64,000 nt of DNA. Origin: Marinobacter xestospongiae. GTDB taxonomy: Bacteria > Pseudomonadota > Gammaproteobacteria > Pseudomonadales > Oleiphilaceae. This document shows, piece by piece, positions 9,064 through 17,349 of this stretch; position 1 is the stretch's first letter, and every line of letters starts with the position of its first letter. The notes beneath the pieces are model-generated. The model saw only the letters and a list, made by a program, of their open reading frames with translations, did not search any database and was not told the origin of the DNA. Both the position numbers and the translations under genes were made by a program. The stretch lies in the NCBI RefSeq assembly GCF_023156385.1, contig NZ_JAKZAK010000001.1, forward strand, positions 186,001 to 250,000. Reading direction: 5' to 3'.

Positions 9064-10116
9064 ATGACAAGTCTGTCCCGGTGGCTTTGGATTGTGCTGG
9101 CGGCAACGCTGGCAGTGGGTTGTGGCGGCGGTGGTTCTTCCGGTGGCGATGACCCTCCCGGGGACGACACCCCGGGTGACGGTGGTGGCGATGGCGGTGG
9201 CGACCCGGGCGACGGCGAGCCCGGCATCGCCAGCGAGCGTATTGCCACGGTGCGTTATGACCTGGATAACAATGGCGTGTTTGAAGGCGTACGCCAGTTC
9301 AGTTACGACACCGAGGGGCGTCTGGTCCGGGAACAATACACCTACACCGACGACGGTGAGGAAGATGCGGATTTCGTCTCGTTTTCCCTGTCCAGCGATG
9401 ACGATGCCAACTCGGTACTTGAGTACAGCTACGGCACCGATGGTAGGCTTGAGAGCATTCGCCAGACCCAGGCCGACGGTCGTTACATCGACACGACCTA
9501 CGACTGGAACGACGATGGCTGGCTCAACACCAGCACCCAGATGATCTACAGTGCTGCTGGCGCTCTGCAGTTCGCCACCCAGCAGCATCTGGAGCATAAC
9601 GGTAGCCGCCTGGTGAAGGTCGAGGAGTACCTGCCCAACGAGCCGGACCCGGAAAGTACCATTACCTTTTTCTACGATGGCAGCGATCCCCTGCCGGTTG
9701 CCAGTGAGGATTCCCGCAGCGATGTGCGGACCGACATCACCTGGACCGGATTCGGCAAACCGGATGCCTTTGCCCGCAGTGGCCTCAACTCCGACCTGAC
9801 CAGCTCCACGGACCTCATCTATGACGCTCAGGAACGCCTAGTGGAACGCCGGTTTACCAGCAGTATCAATCCGTCGGTGAACTTTTACACCTGGTTTTTT
9901 GAATACAGTGGTGACCAGGACCGGCCCAGTGTCCAGCTGATCGACATGCAGTCTGATGGCACCATTGAGGCGCGGCTGGAATTCGAGACCGAAACCGCCA
10001 TCTGCCAGCAGGTGGTTGCCTTCCTTTGGGGCGCCGAGAGCGCGGAGGAGCCCGACGAACTGGCGCCCTACGTACCGGGAACCGGTTACGTGCACATCAG
10101 CCAGTGTGTTGAATAG
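9064..10116 (+). CDS. lipoprotein with Gly/Asp linker and YD-like repeats
   Basis: This predicts 350 residues. The lipobox LAVGC places the lipidated Cys at residue 20. A flexible linker of Gly, Asp and Pro follows (residues about 21-55). Beta-hairpin motifs come next, reminiscent of RHS/YD repeats (RQFSYDTEGRLVREQYTYTD, LEYSYGTDGRLESIRQTQAD, TYDWNDDGWLNT). YD-type repeats build beta-sheet shells, and here about six copies would form a small exposed domain. Two late Cys (in AICQQV and ISQCVE) may form a disulphide. It is preceded by AGGAGGG and followed by a hairpin at 10132-10178. Function is unknown. Confidence 0.75.
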   Translation: MTSLSRWLWIVLAATLAVGCGGGGSSGGDDPPGDDTPGDGGGDGGGDPGDGEPGIASERIATVRYDLDNNGVFEGVRQFSYDTEGRLVREQYTYTDDGEEDADFVSFSLSSDDDANSVLEYSYGTDGRLESIRQTQADGRYIDTTYDWNDDGWLNTSTQMIYSAAGALQFATQQHLEHNGSRLVKVEEYLPNEPDPESTITFFYDGSDPLPVASEDSRSDVRTDITWTGFGKPDAFARSGLNSDLTSSTDLIYDAQERLVERRFTSSINPSVNFYTWFFEYSGDQDRPSVQLIDMQSDGTIEARLEFETETAICQQVVAFLWGAESAEEPDELAPYVPGTGYVHISQCVE

Positions 10117-10131
10117 GTCCTGCCAGCACCT

Positions 10132-10178
10132 CTGGCGTACCTGAGCGGTCTTCTCTGGGAGGCGTTCAGGTACGCCAG
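10132..10178 (+). terminator. hairpin after the YD-like lipoprotein gene
   Basis: A 13-bp perfect stem (CTGGCGTACCTGA at 10132-10144 with its complement at 10166-10178) and a 21-nt loop are followed by a pyrimidine-rich GTTTCTCTGTTTACTC run. The long loop makes it weaker than a canonical terminator. Up to 10388 the rest of the gap shows no gene. Confidence 0.5.
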
Positions 10179-10387
10179 GTTTCTCTGTTTACTCTCCCCT
10201 GGTAATTTCAACAAACATTCTCCGTCCCGCCCGGTTTAACGTTATGATATTGCCGGCAAGCGGGTGCTCCCGACAGTGCCGCCGTGTGGCTGGCGGTGTG
10301 GGCATCCGGCGCGGTACGGCTGCGCGTGTGGAACGGATGCCCCGGTATCCGGCTGTTGTTAAACCTCAGGACGATAAAGGTTTTGTG

Positions 10388-11431
10388 ATGAAAAAGAATG
10401 TTTCTTCCCTGGTTCTTGGTGGCGTGGCGGTGACGCTGCTGGCTGGTTGTCAGGCTCTGCAGGGCCCCTCTGCCGGTGGTGTAGGTACCCAGGCTGCAGT
10501 GAGTGCACCGGGCAAACTGGTGGTGGGTGAGCGCGCCCGTGGCGAGCTGACCACCCAGAGCGGCCTCAACCTCAAGGACGGTAGCCGTTATGCCCAGTTC
10601 AACCTGAACCTGGACGCCGATGAGCTGGTGGAAATCGAGCTGGACGGCAGCGTGGTTGGTTCCCTGGCGCTTTACAACAGCCAGAATGAGCTGATGGCCA
10701 ATGCCTCGCCGCTGTATTTCAAAGTGGAAGATGCAGGCCAGTACACTCTGGTGGTAAGCGGTGCTGACGCCAACACCTACGGTCCCTTCAGCCTGAACTC
10801 CCGCACCCTGGAGCTGAACCAGGTGTCCAGTCTGGTGCCGGAAGACAGCATCAGCGACTGGATGACCGACGGTGGTAACAGCTACACCCTGACCATCACC
10901 GAAGCCGGCGGTTACCAGATCGACATGACGTCGGACGTTGTCGACGCCATGCTGATCCTGGAAGGCCCCGGTGGCTACGAGTCCCAGGATGACGATGGCG
11001 GTGAAGGCTACAACGCCCGCCTTGGGGATATTCTGGAACCGGGCGAATACACCCTGACCGCAACGTCCTACGACGCCACGCCGGGCCTGTACGATCTGTC
11101 TGTCTCCAAGATGGATGTGGACCTGACGGAAATGACCGGTGGTCCGATTGACGTTCCTACCGAGGTGACTGGCTGGATGCGTTCCGGTCCGGACATCTTC
11201 ACCTTCACTGTGGAAGAGGAAGGCCTGTACCAGATCGACATGCGTTCTGACACGTTGGACTCACTGCTGACCCTGGAAGGCCCCAACGGTTTCTCCACTG
11301 AAGACGACGATGGTGGCAGCAACTACAACGCTCAGATCACCACGCGTCTGGCGCCGGGTGACTACCACATCACCGCCAGCAGCTACGACGACAGCCGGGG
11401 CATCTACACCCTGTCTGTGATCCGTCGCTGA
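10388..11431 (+). CDS. lipoprotein with tandem PPC-like beta domains
   Basis: This predicts 347 residues from the ATG at 10388, which begins a lipoprotein signal (MKKNVSSLVLGG, then LLAGC with the lipidated Cys near residue 21). The body has three beta-sandwich repeats. The last two are clear duplicates, each with a WM-x2-GP/GG opening, YQIDM, LEGP, an acidic DDDGG motif, YNA and a closing LSV (about residues 155-240 and 255-345). The pattern fits bacterial pre-peptidase C-terminal (PPC) domains, which bind calcium or surface polymers in secreted proteins. No enzyme domain is attached, so it is probably a periplasmic or surface binding protein. Confidence 0.75.
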   Translation: MKKNVSSLVLGGVAVTLLAGCQALQGPSAGGVGTQAAVSAPGKLVVGERARGELTTQSGLNLKDGSRYAQFNLNLDADELVEIELDGSVVGSLALYNSQNELMANASPLYFKVEDAGQYTLVVSGADANTYGPFSLNSRTLELNQVSSLVPEDSISDWMTDGGNSYTLTITEAGGYQIDMTSDVVDAMLILEGPGGYESQDDDGGEGYNARLGDILEPGEYTLTATSYDATPGLYDLSVSKMDVDLTEMTGGPIDVPTEVTGWMRSGPDIFTFTVEEEGLYQIDMRSDTLDSLLTLEGPNGFSTEDDDGGSNYNAQITTRLAPGDYHITASSYDDSRGIYTLSVIRR

Positions 11432-11446
11432 GGCTGGTCTGATCTT

Positions 11447-11478
11447 GCGACCCGGACCACCTCTGGTGCCCGGGTCGC
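11447..11478. terminator. possible hairpin after the PPC-like lipoprotein
   Basis: Stem GCGACCCGG (11447-11455) pairs with CCGGGTCGC (11470-11478) over a 14-nt loop. There is no T-tract, so intrinsic termination is uncertain. The following 11480-11590 is a pyrimidine-rich stretch of loosely repeated words (CGCTTTCTC occurs twice) in which I see no gene. Confidence 0.35.
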
Positions 11479-11610
11479 CTCTCCGAACCTACGCCTTTCT
11501 TCTGCGCCTACCCCTTTCGTCTGTTCCTGCCCCGCCTCTTCTACACTTTCGCTTTCTCAACACGCTCGCTTTCTCCACGCTCTCGATGGTTCCCAAGCCT
11601 AAAACGATGA

Positions 11611-13143
11611 TCAGTCATCGAATAACGACAACTGCTGTGCCATTGCTGGCGGCTGGCGGTCTTTGATCAGTGGGCGAGGGCGTGACTGTTTCGGTCCCTT
11701 GCGGCTGCCATGTCGGCTCAGCACGCGTCGAGTCTCATCATTGGTCAGCCGTTGCTGACGGAATTGGCCAATGGCCTGACGCGCCTGGCGGGCGGCAAGC
11801 TGGTGGTCGCAGATGGGCTTCGGGTAAGCCTGGCTGCCATAGCGCTGCTGTTGGTTGTGACTCAGCAGCCAGGGGGTGTGGATCAGATCATCCGGTAACC
11901 CCGACAGTTCCGGTAACCATTGCCGCAGGAACTGACCGTGTGGGTCCAGCTGCTTGCTTTGGCGTACCGGATCGTAGATCCGCAAGGCGTTGATGCCGGT
12001 CAGGCCTCCTTGCATCTGCACCTGTGGGTAGTGGATACCGGGTTCAAAATCGGTGAACAGCCGCGCCAGGTGGAGGGCGGGCTGGCGCCAGTGCAACCAC
12101 AGCTGATAACTGGCCACCGCCATCACCATCGCGCGCAGCCGGAAATTGATCCAGCCGGTATGGGCCAGCGCCCGCATGGTGGCATCCACCAGCGGCCAGC
12201 CGGTCATGCCCTGCTGCCAGCGCTGCAACCGCTCCGGGTCATCGGGCGCGGATTTCAGGTGTTCCAGATCCCGGTGTACTGCCCGGAACTCTAGCTCCGG
12301 CTCGTCTTCCAGTTTCTGGATAAAGTGGCAGTGCCAATGCAGCCGTGACCGGAAACGGGTCAGGCTGCGCTGCTTTCGTGGCAACGCCACACGGGCGTCG
12401 CCTGCCTGTTTCGATTGCTGGTACAGCCGCCGCAGACTGACGGTGCCGTACGCCAGGTGCGGACTGAGCCGGGAACAACTGCTGACGGCCGTATTGGGGC
12501 TGGAGATCCGGTACTGGTACCCCAGGCAGCGCTGGCTCAGGAAACTGTCGAGCAACCGCTGCCCGTGATGGCTGCCACCGGGCTGTCGCTCCGGGCAGGG
12601 CGTATTCCAGCGGCAGGCCGGTTCACGCCAGGGGCTTTCGGGCAGGGTAGATGGCGGTGCCGGCAGGCTGGGCGGAGGGGACAGGCAATCTGCCATCATG
12701 CGCTGGCGCCAGTGGTGATCCCAGACATCCCGATTGGCCAGACGGCGCACCACGCCGAACTGATGCCACTCCGACAGGGTCACACCGTGACTCTGACACC
12801 AGCCGGCCACGGCGATGTCCCGCTCAAACGTCCAGCGGCCGCCGGTTTCCTGGTGGCAGAACAGGCGCTGGATGCCGCACCGCCGATGCAGGTCTGCCAG
12901 CGCATCGGGGACACTTCCATAGTGCAGGTACAGGCGGTTGCCGTGTTGGCGTAACTGCTGGTCCAGCTGCCGCAAGCTCTCTGCAATAAAGCGCCAGTGC
13001 CGTTCGCTGGTGTCGTCCAGTTGCCAGTACCCGGGCTCCACCACGTACAGGGCGATCACCGGCTGCGCCAGCGCGGTGGCGGCCGACAGCGGACCGTGAT
13101 CGTCCAGTCGCAGGTCCCGCTTGAACCACACCACCGTCGTCAT
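11611..13143 (-). CDS. phr: cryptochrome/photolyase-family flavoprotein
   Basis: This predicts 510 residues. The N-terminal alpha/beta antenna domain opens with [18 protein letters not shown] (residues 2-19), the photolyase signature. The C-terminal FAD domain includes [20 protein letters not shown] and [17 protein letters not shown], where classical CPD photolyases read DGDxAxNxGxWQW. That variant is typical of a bacterial cryptochrome/photolyase group usually found beside DUF2256. It binds FAD and either repairs UV dimers using blue light or acts as a photoreceptor. It overlaps the DUF2256 gene by ATGA coupling. A short hairpin (11605-11620) overlaps its stop codon. Family call is firm; the repair specificity is not. 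Confidence 0.85.
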   Translation of the reverse strand: MTTVVWFKRDLRLDDHGPLSAATALAQPVIALYVVEPGYWQLDDTSERHWRFIAESLRQLDQQLRQHGNRLYLHYGSVPDALADLHRRCGIQRLFCHQETGGRWTFERDIAVAGWCQSHGVTLSEWHQFGVVRRLANRDVWDHHWRQRMMADCLSPPPSLPAPPSTLPESPWREPACRWNTPCPERQPGGSHHGQRLLDSFLSQRCLGYQYRISSPNTAVSSCSRLSPHLAYGTVSLRRLYQQSKQAGDARVALPRKQRSLTRFRSRLHWHCHFIQKLEDEPELEFRAVHRDLEHLKSAPDDPERLQRWQQGMTGWPLVDATMRALAHTGWINFRLRAMVMAVASYQLWLHWRQPALHLARLFTDFEPGIHYPQVQMQGGLTGINALRIYDPVRQSKQLDPHGQFLRQWLPELSGLPDDLIHTPWLLSHNQQQRYGSQAYPKPICDHQLAARQARQAIGQFRQQRLTNDETRRVLSRHGSRKGPKQSRPRPLIKDRQPPAMAQQLSLFDD

Positions 13144-13283
13144 TGTATCGACCTTCTGGCCCGGCGGCAGCGCTCACTGCAGTAACGTACCTGCGGCCAG
13201 TCACGGGCCCACTTGCGGCGCCAGCGAAACGGACGCCGACAAACCGGACACTGTTTTTCGGGGAGCTGGGATTTTTTGTGCAT
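13140..13283 (-). CDS. DUF2256 small zinc-finger-like protein
   Basis: This predicts 47 residues: [18 protein letters not shown], then [11 protein letters not shown], then [10 protein letters not shown]. The CPVC and CSERC pairs would bind one zinc, and the central WRRKWARDW block is the DUF2256 hallmark. Its stop codon overlaps the ATG of the photolyase gene (ATGA), so the two are translationally coupled and form one operon. The pairing of DUF2256 with this photolyase subgroup is known from many genomes, but its role (perhaps nucleic-acid binding or chaperoning the flavoprotein) is not established. Confidence 0.88.
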   Translation of the reverse strand: MHKKSQLPEKQCPVCRRPFRWRRKWARDWPQVRYCSERCRRARRSIQ

Positions 13284-13431
13284 TGCCGACTCTTGGGTTT
13301 TACTGACAGTACGGCTGGTGCTGCCTGCTGGATTGGCTCAAACCGCAACGGGCTGATCCGGGCTTTCCTTGTGAAGATGGGGCAGGGGACTGGCCGGGCG
13401 ATGCTCAGCGGAAACAGGAGAGACGTGGAAC

Positions 13432-15120
13432 ATGGCCCGATTTTCCGATTCGCTGCCGGTGCCGGCAGTGTTGATGTTCGACTGGCATGGCACCCTGGTG
13501 GATACCAGCGATGCCATGTTCAGCGCGATGGAGGACATGCTGCCCCAACTGGAGGAGCTTGGTCTGGTTGAACGGCTGTTGCCGGAATCCAAGTGCATGA
13601 CCGCGGAGGATGCCCGTCTGGTGCGTTACATCCGGGTCTACCGCCGATTGCACCCACGCATCCTGGCTGAGCGGCGAGTGTCCCGGACCGACATCTTCAA
13701 TGCCATTTTCGGTGACGACCGGGACGCCCGGCTGATTGCTCACGACGCCTACAACCAGTGCTACCGCAAGTACTTCGGTCAGGTGAAGCCGTTTCAGTCC
13801 GGCGTGTACGAGTATCTGGTGGCCTGCAAGGAACTGGGTATCCGGCTTGCGGTAGCCACCAACCGCAACCGTGAGTTTCTCGATACCGAGATTGCGACCG
13901 TCGACGACGGGCGCTGGCAGGGCCTGTTCGACACCACGGTGTGCGCCGATGACGTTACCCACTACAAACCCGATCCGGAAGTCATGCTCAGGGCTCTGGA
14001 CAATCTCGGTCTGGCGGCCGATCAGCACGCCTGGTACATCGGTGACAGTTACGTCGACATGATTACCGCAGCCCGCGCCGGGGTGACCCGGGTGTTCTAC
14101 AACGGCGCCTGCTGGGATCAGGATCGCATTGAAAGCTGGTTCAGCTACCGCGACACCCCCCACGCCATCCTCGACAGCTTTGAAGACCTGATGGACGGCC
14201 TGGCGCTGCTTGAGCGTGGCCATCCGGGGGCGCTCAATGGCTCGGTGGCGCATTTGCGGCCCCCCGCCCACCCGCCGCCGACGCCACCGGAGCCGCGCAT
14301 TGAAGCCGACTGGCACCCGGCGGTGGCGAAACTGATTCGGCCGTCGGTGATCCTGTTCGATTGGCATGCCACCCTGGTGGACACCCTCGATGCCATGTAC
14401 CACGCCGTGGATGACATGCTGCCGGAGTTCCATGCGCTGGCCCTGATGAACCGGATGGTTGCGCCGGAGGACAGCAAAACCCCGGAGGATGCCCGCCTGG
14501 TGGCGTACGTGCGGGAATTCGCGGCCTTGCACCCCAAGGTCAAGGCTGACCGGAAGATCTCCCGCACCGACATATTCGAGGTGCTGTTTGGTGAAGATCA
14601 GGAGGCCAAGCAGATTGCCCATCAGGCGTTCAATCGCCACTACCGCAATCACTTCGGCACGGTGACGCCGTTTGAGCCCAAGGTCAGCGACATGCTGGCG
14701 GCCCTGCGTCGCCATGGCATTCAGGTGGGGCTGATCACCAACCGGGACCGGGAGTTCTTTGAGCAGGAACTGGCTGCGGTGGAGGGGCATGGCTGGGTGC
14801 ATCTGTTCGACACCACCGTGTGTGGCGACGACACGCCATTGCGCAAGCCCCACCCCGACCAACTGCAACTGGCTGCGGCCAATTTGGAGTACCCGGCCGA
14901 CCCCTGTGTCTGGTACGTGGGGGACAGTACCACTGACATCATCGCTGCCAAGCGGGCAGGGATGACCGGAGTGTTCTTCAACGGCGCCCAGTGGGATCTG
15001 CCCTGGCTCAACAAAATCTTCCCCGGTACCCACCAGCACCCTCACAAACCGGATGTGGTGGTGAACGACTTCTCCGAGTTCTGGGCCCTGGTGCTGGCGT
15101 GCGAGGTGGGGCCGCCCTGA
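13432..15120 (+). CDS. tandem HAD-like hydrolase with His in the catalytic motif
   Basis: This predicts 562 residues: two homologous HAD domains (about 10-265 and 300-560) joined by a Pro-rich linker (RPPAHPPPTPPEP). Motif I is FDWHGTLVDT (D17) and FDWHATLVDT (D310): the nucleophile Asp is kept, but the second Asp, normally the acid/base, is His in both copies. Motifs II (ATNRNRE, ITNRDRE), III (YKPDPE, RKPHPD) and IV (IGDSYVDM, VGDSTTDI) are intact. HAD enzymes with a changed +2 residue include dehalogenases and phosphonatases, so a non-phosphatase activity is possible. Each domain has the long helical cap of phosphoglycolate-phosphatase relatives. The next gene begins 2 bp after the stop. 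Confidence 0.8.
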   Translation: MARFSDSLPVPAVLMFDWHGTLVDTSDAMFSAMEDMLPQLEELGLVERLLPESKCMTAEDARLVRYIRVYRRLHPRILAERRVSRTDIFNAIFGDDRDARLIAHDAYNQCYRKYFGQVKPFQSGVYEYLVACKELGIRLAVATNRNREFLDTEIATVDDGRWQGLFDTTVCADDVTHYKPDPEVMLRALDNLGLAADQHAWYIGDSYVDMITAARAGVTRVFYNGACWDQDRIESWFSYRDTPHAILDSFEDLMDGLALLERGHPGALNGSVAHLRPPAHPPPTPPEPRIEADWHPAVAKLIRPSVILFDWHATLVDTLDAMYHAVDDMLPEFHALALMNRMVAPEDSKTPEDARLVAYVREFAALHPKVKADRKISRTDIFEVLFGEDQEAKQIAHQAFNRHYRNHFGTVTPFEPKVSDMLAALRRHGIQVGLITNRDREFFEQELAAVEGHGWVHLFDTTVCGDDTPLRKPHPDQLQLAAANLEYPADPCVWYVGDSTTDIIAAKRAGMTGVFFNGAQWDLPWLNKIFPGTHQHPHKPDVVVNDFSEFWALVLACEVGPP

Positions 15121-15121
15121 C

Positions 15122-15709
15122 ATGATGACCCCACGCCCTGATCCGAAGAAGTGGATGACCTTGGTGCTGACCTGTCTGCTGATGGGGCCTGCCCTGGCCC
15201 ACGCCGCCATTCGCTGTGGTACCTCGCTGGTGGATCTGGGGGACTGGCCGGTGGAGGTGCGGGACCGCTGTGGTGAGCCGGACTATGTCGCGGTTTATCC
15301 CACCCGGGCGGTGCCAGGGCTGGGGGTCACCCAGACGGTGGAACACTGGTATTACAATCCTGGCCCCCAGCGTCTGATCCGTCGTCTGGAGTTTCGCAAT
15401 GGCAGCCTGCAACGGGTTAGAACCCTGGGCTACGGTTTTTACCCCGATCCCCGCGCCCGCTGTGATAGCCGTGCCCTCAGGGAAGGGCTGAGTGAATTTG
15501 AGCTGGTAAGCCGCTGTGGCGAGCCGGTCTCGGAGCGGTTGTTCTGGCAGCCGTTTGATCTGTCCAGCCTGGCCGATCCGGTGCCGGGGATTTCGATCAT
15601 GCCGGTGAAGGAATGGCTCTATGGCTTTGGCAAGCATCGCTTCCGCCGAATCGTGATTCTTCGGGACGGTCTGGTGGTGGAGGTCCGTACCGGCAACAAG
15701 CCACGGTAA
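15122..15709 (+). CDS. DUF2845-domain exported protein
   Basis: This predicts 195 residues with a signal peptide ending in ALAHA-AIRCG. Two copies of the DUF2845 motif are visible: IRCGTSLVDLGDW with VRDRCGEPDYV (about residues 30-60), and CDSRALREGLSEFELVSRCGEP (about 118-140). Four cysteines in this pattern suggest two disulphides in the periplasm. The family resembles the OmpA-associated SmpA/BamE fold, but its role is unknown. It starts 2 bp after the tandem HAD gene and is probably translated from the same message. It converges with the Fe-S photolyase. Confidence 0.8.
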   Translation: MMTPRPDPKKWMTLVLTCLLMGPALAHAAIRCGTSLVDLGDWPVEVRDRCGEPDYVAVYPTRAVPGLGVTQTVEHWYYNPGPQRLIRRLEFRNGSLQRVRTLGYGFYPDPRARCDSRALREGLSEFELVSRCGEPVSERLFWQPFDLSSLADPVPGISIMPVKEWLYGFGKHRFRRIVILRDGLVVEVRTGNKPR

Positions 15710-15737
15710 TGTGTCAGGCGCGCCTGACCGCACGCGA

Positions 15738-17270
15738 TCAAAGCTGTTCCAGGTGGTCCAGCAGCCAGTCACCCCGGGCCAGTATCGCCTGGCGCCGTTC
15801 CGGCTTTTGCCGGTCCCAGTTGCGGTACATCATCGTCATGCGTGGATTGCCGGCAAACTGGTCACGGTGACGGTCGAGGAAGTGCCAGTACAGGGCATTG
15901 AACGGACAAGCCCGGTCGCTGGTGCTGTCGGTCACCCGGTAGTGGCACTGCTGGCAGTGGTCTGACATTCGCTGAATGTACTTGCCGCTGGCCGCGTAGG
16001 GCTTGGAGCCCAGGTAGCCGCCATCGGCGTGCATCACCATACCCAGGGTGTTGGGCAGTTCCACCCAGTCATAGGCATCCACGTAGACCGCCAGGTACCA
16101 GTCGCAGATGTCCGCCGGCGCAATGCCGCTGAGCAGGGCAAAGTTGCCGGTGACCATCAGGCGCTGGATATGGTGGGCATAGCCGTTACGGCGAGTGGCG
16201 TCGATGGCCCGGTGCAGGCAGCGCATGCGGGTGTCCCCGGTCCAGTAGAACCAGGGCAGTGGGCGCTGGTTGCCGAGTCTGTTGAGTTGCGCATAATCCG
16301 GCATGGTGAGCCAGTAAAGGCCACGGACAAACTCCCGCCAGCCGAGAATCTGGCGCACAAACCCTTCGGCGGCATTGAGTGGCACCTGGCCGCGCTGATA
16401 GGCCTGGCAGGCGGCGTCGCACACCTCCTGAGGGGTAAGCAGGCCGCAGTTGATGTAGGGCGACAGCACCGAGTGGAACAGCCAGTCCTCCTGGTCCGAC
16501 ATGGCGTCCTGGTAATCGCCGAAACATGGCAGTGCGAAGTCGATGAAATGTGCCAGCGCCTCCCGGGCCTGATCGCGGGTGACCGCGAAGTGAAAATTGT
16601 CACTGCTGCCAAAGTGGCCGGAGAAGTGGGTTTCCACCAGGTCGATCACCTCACGGGTGATGGTGTCCGGCTCCACCCGGAAGGGCGCCGGCGCGGGGGG
16701 CTTGCCGGTCCATTTCTTGCGATTGTCACTGTCGTAGTTCCACTGGCCGCCTTCGGGCCCGCCGTCGGCGGTCATCAGCAGACCGGTGTGGCGCCGCATT
16801 TCCCGGTAGAAATACTCCATTCGTAACTGTTTGCGGCCCTCGGCCCAGCGGGCGAACGTCTGCTTGCTGGCAAAGAAGCGGGTGTCGGGCCGGATTTCCA
16901 CCGCCACCTTGAGGCGCTGGTGCCACTGGCGGATGGCCTGATCGAGTCGCCATTCGCCGCATTCGGTGGTGATCAGGCGTTCAGGCGCATGCTCGGTGAC
17001 CCTGGCGGCGACAACCTCCTCCAGGGTCTGGTGCTGGTTGTCGGGGTGGTAGGGCTGGTAGTCGACCTGCCAGCCGGCCTGGCGAAGCTCGTCGGCAAAG
17101 TGGCGCATGGCGCTGAACAGCAGGATCAGTTTTTTGCGGTGGTGGTTGGTGTAGCTGGCCTCCTGGTGGACTTCGGCCATCACCACCCGGTCCCAGGTGG
17201 GATCGCCGTCGCAGAGGGCGGACAGGCCGTGGCTGAGTTGATCGCCGAGGATCAGAATCAGGTTGCGCAT
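15738..17270 (-). CDS. Fe-S bacterial cryptochrome/photolyase, (6-4) type (PhrB-like)
   Basis: This predicts 510 residues. The opening NLILILGDQLSHGLSAL is the signature of the deoxyribodipyrimidine-photolyase-related family (FeS-BCP). The four cluster ligands of Agrobacterium PhrB have counterparts at C351, C439, C442 and C455 (in RCLHRA, HCQQCHY and RACPFN), so a [4Fe-4S] cluster is expected next to FAD. Known members repair UV (6-4) photoproducts using blue light. It is only 2.6 kb from the other photolyase-family gene, so both major UV lesions may be handled from this locus. It follows the DUF2235-PilZ gene on the same strand with an 80-bp gap. Confidence 0.88.
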   Translation of the reverse strand: MRNLILILGDQLSHGLSALCDGDPTWDRVVMAEVHQEASYTNHHRKKLILLFSAMRHFADELRQAGWQVDYQPYHPDNQHQTLEEVVAARVTEHAPERLITTECGEWRLDQAIRQWHQRLKVAVEIRPDTRFFASKQTFARWAEGRKQLRMEYFYREMRRHTGLLMTADGGPEGGQWNYDSDNRKKWTGKPPAPAPFRVEPDTITREVIDLVETHFSGHFGSSDNFHFAVTRDQAREALAHFIDFALPCFGDYQDAMSDQEDWLFHSVLSPYINCGLLTPQEVCDAACQAYQRGQVPLNAAEGFVRQILGWREFVRGLYWLTMPDYAQLNRLGNQRPLPWFYWTGDTRMRCLHRAIDATRRNGYAHHIQRLMVTGNFALLSGIAPADICDWYLAVYVDAYDWVELPNTLGMVMHADGGYLGSKPYAASGKYIQRMSDHCQQCHYRVTDSTSDRACPFNALYWHFLDRHRDQFAGNPRMTMMYRNWDRQKPERRQAILARGDWLLDHLEQL

Positions 17271-17349
17271 GGTTGGGTCCTGGCGGTGTCGGGGTTTGGT
17301 TACCCCCGGTTTACGTCACACCGCCAGTGCTGGATCTCGCTGAACCGAA

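Noticed and set aside
11445..11666. 73-codon open frame after the PPC-like lipoprotein
   Set aside because: It lies in a hairpin and pyrimidine-rich low-complexity stretch and overlaps the photolyase gene end.
13405..15210. 601-codon minus-strand frame opposite the tandem HAD gene
   Set aside because: Its internal repetition mirrors the duplicated HAD domains on the other strand; no ribosome-binding site or family match.
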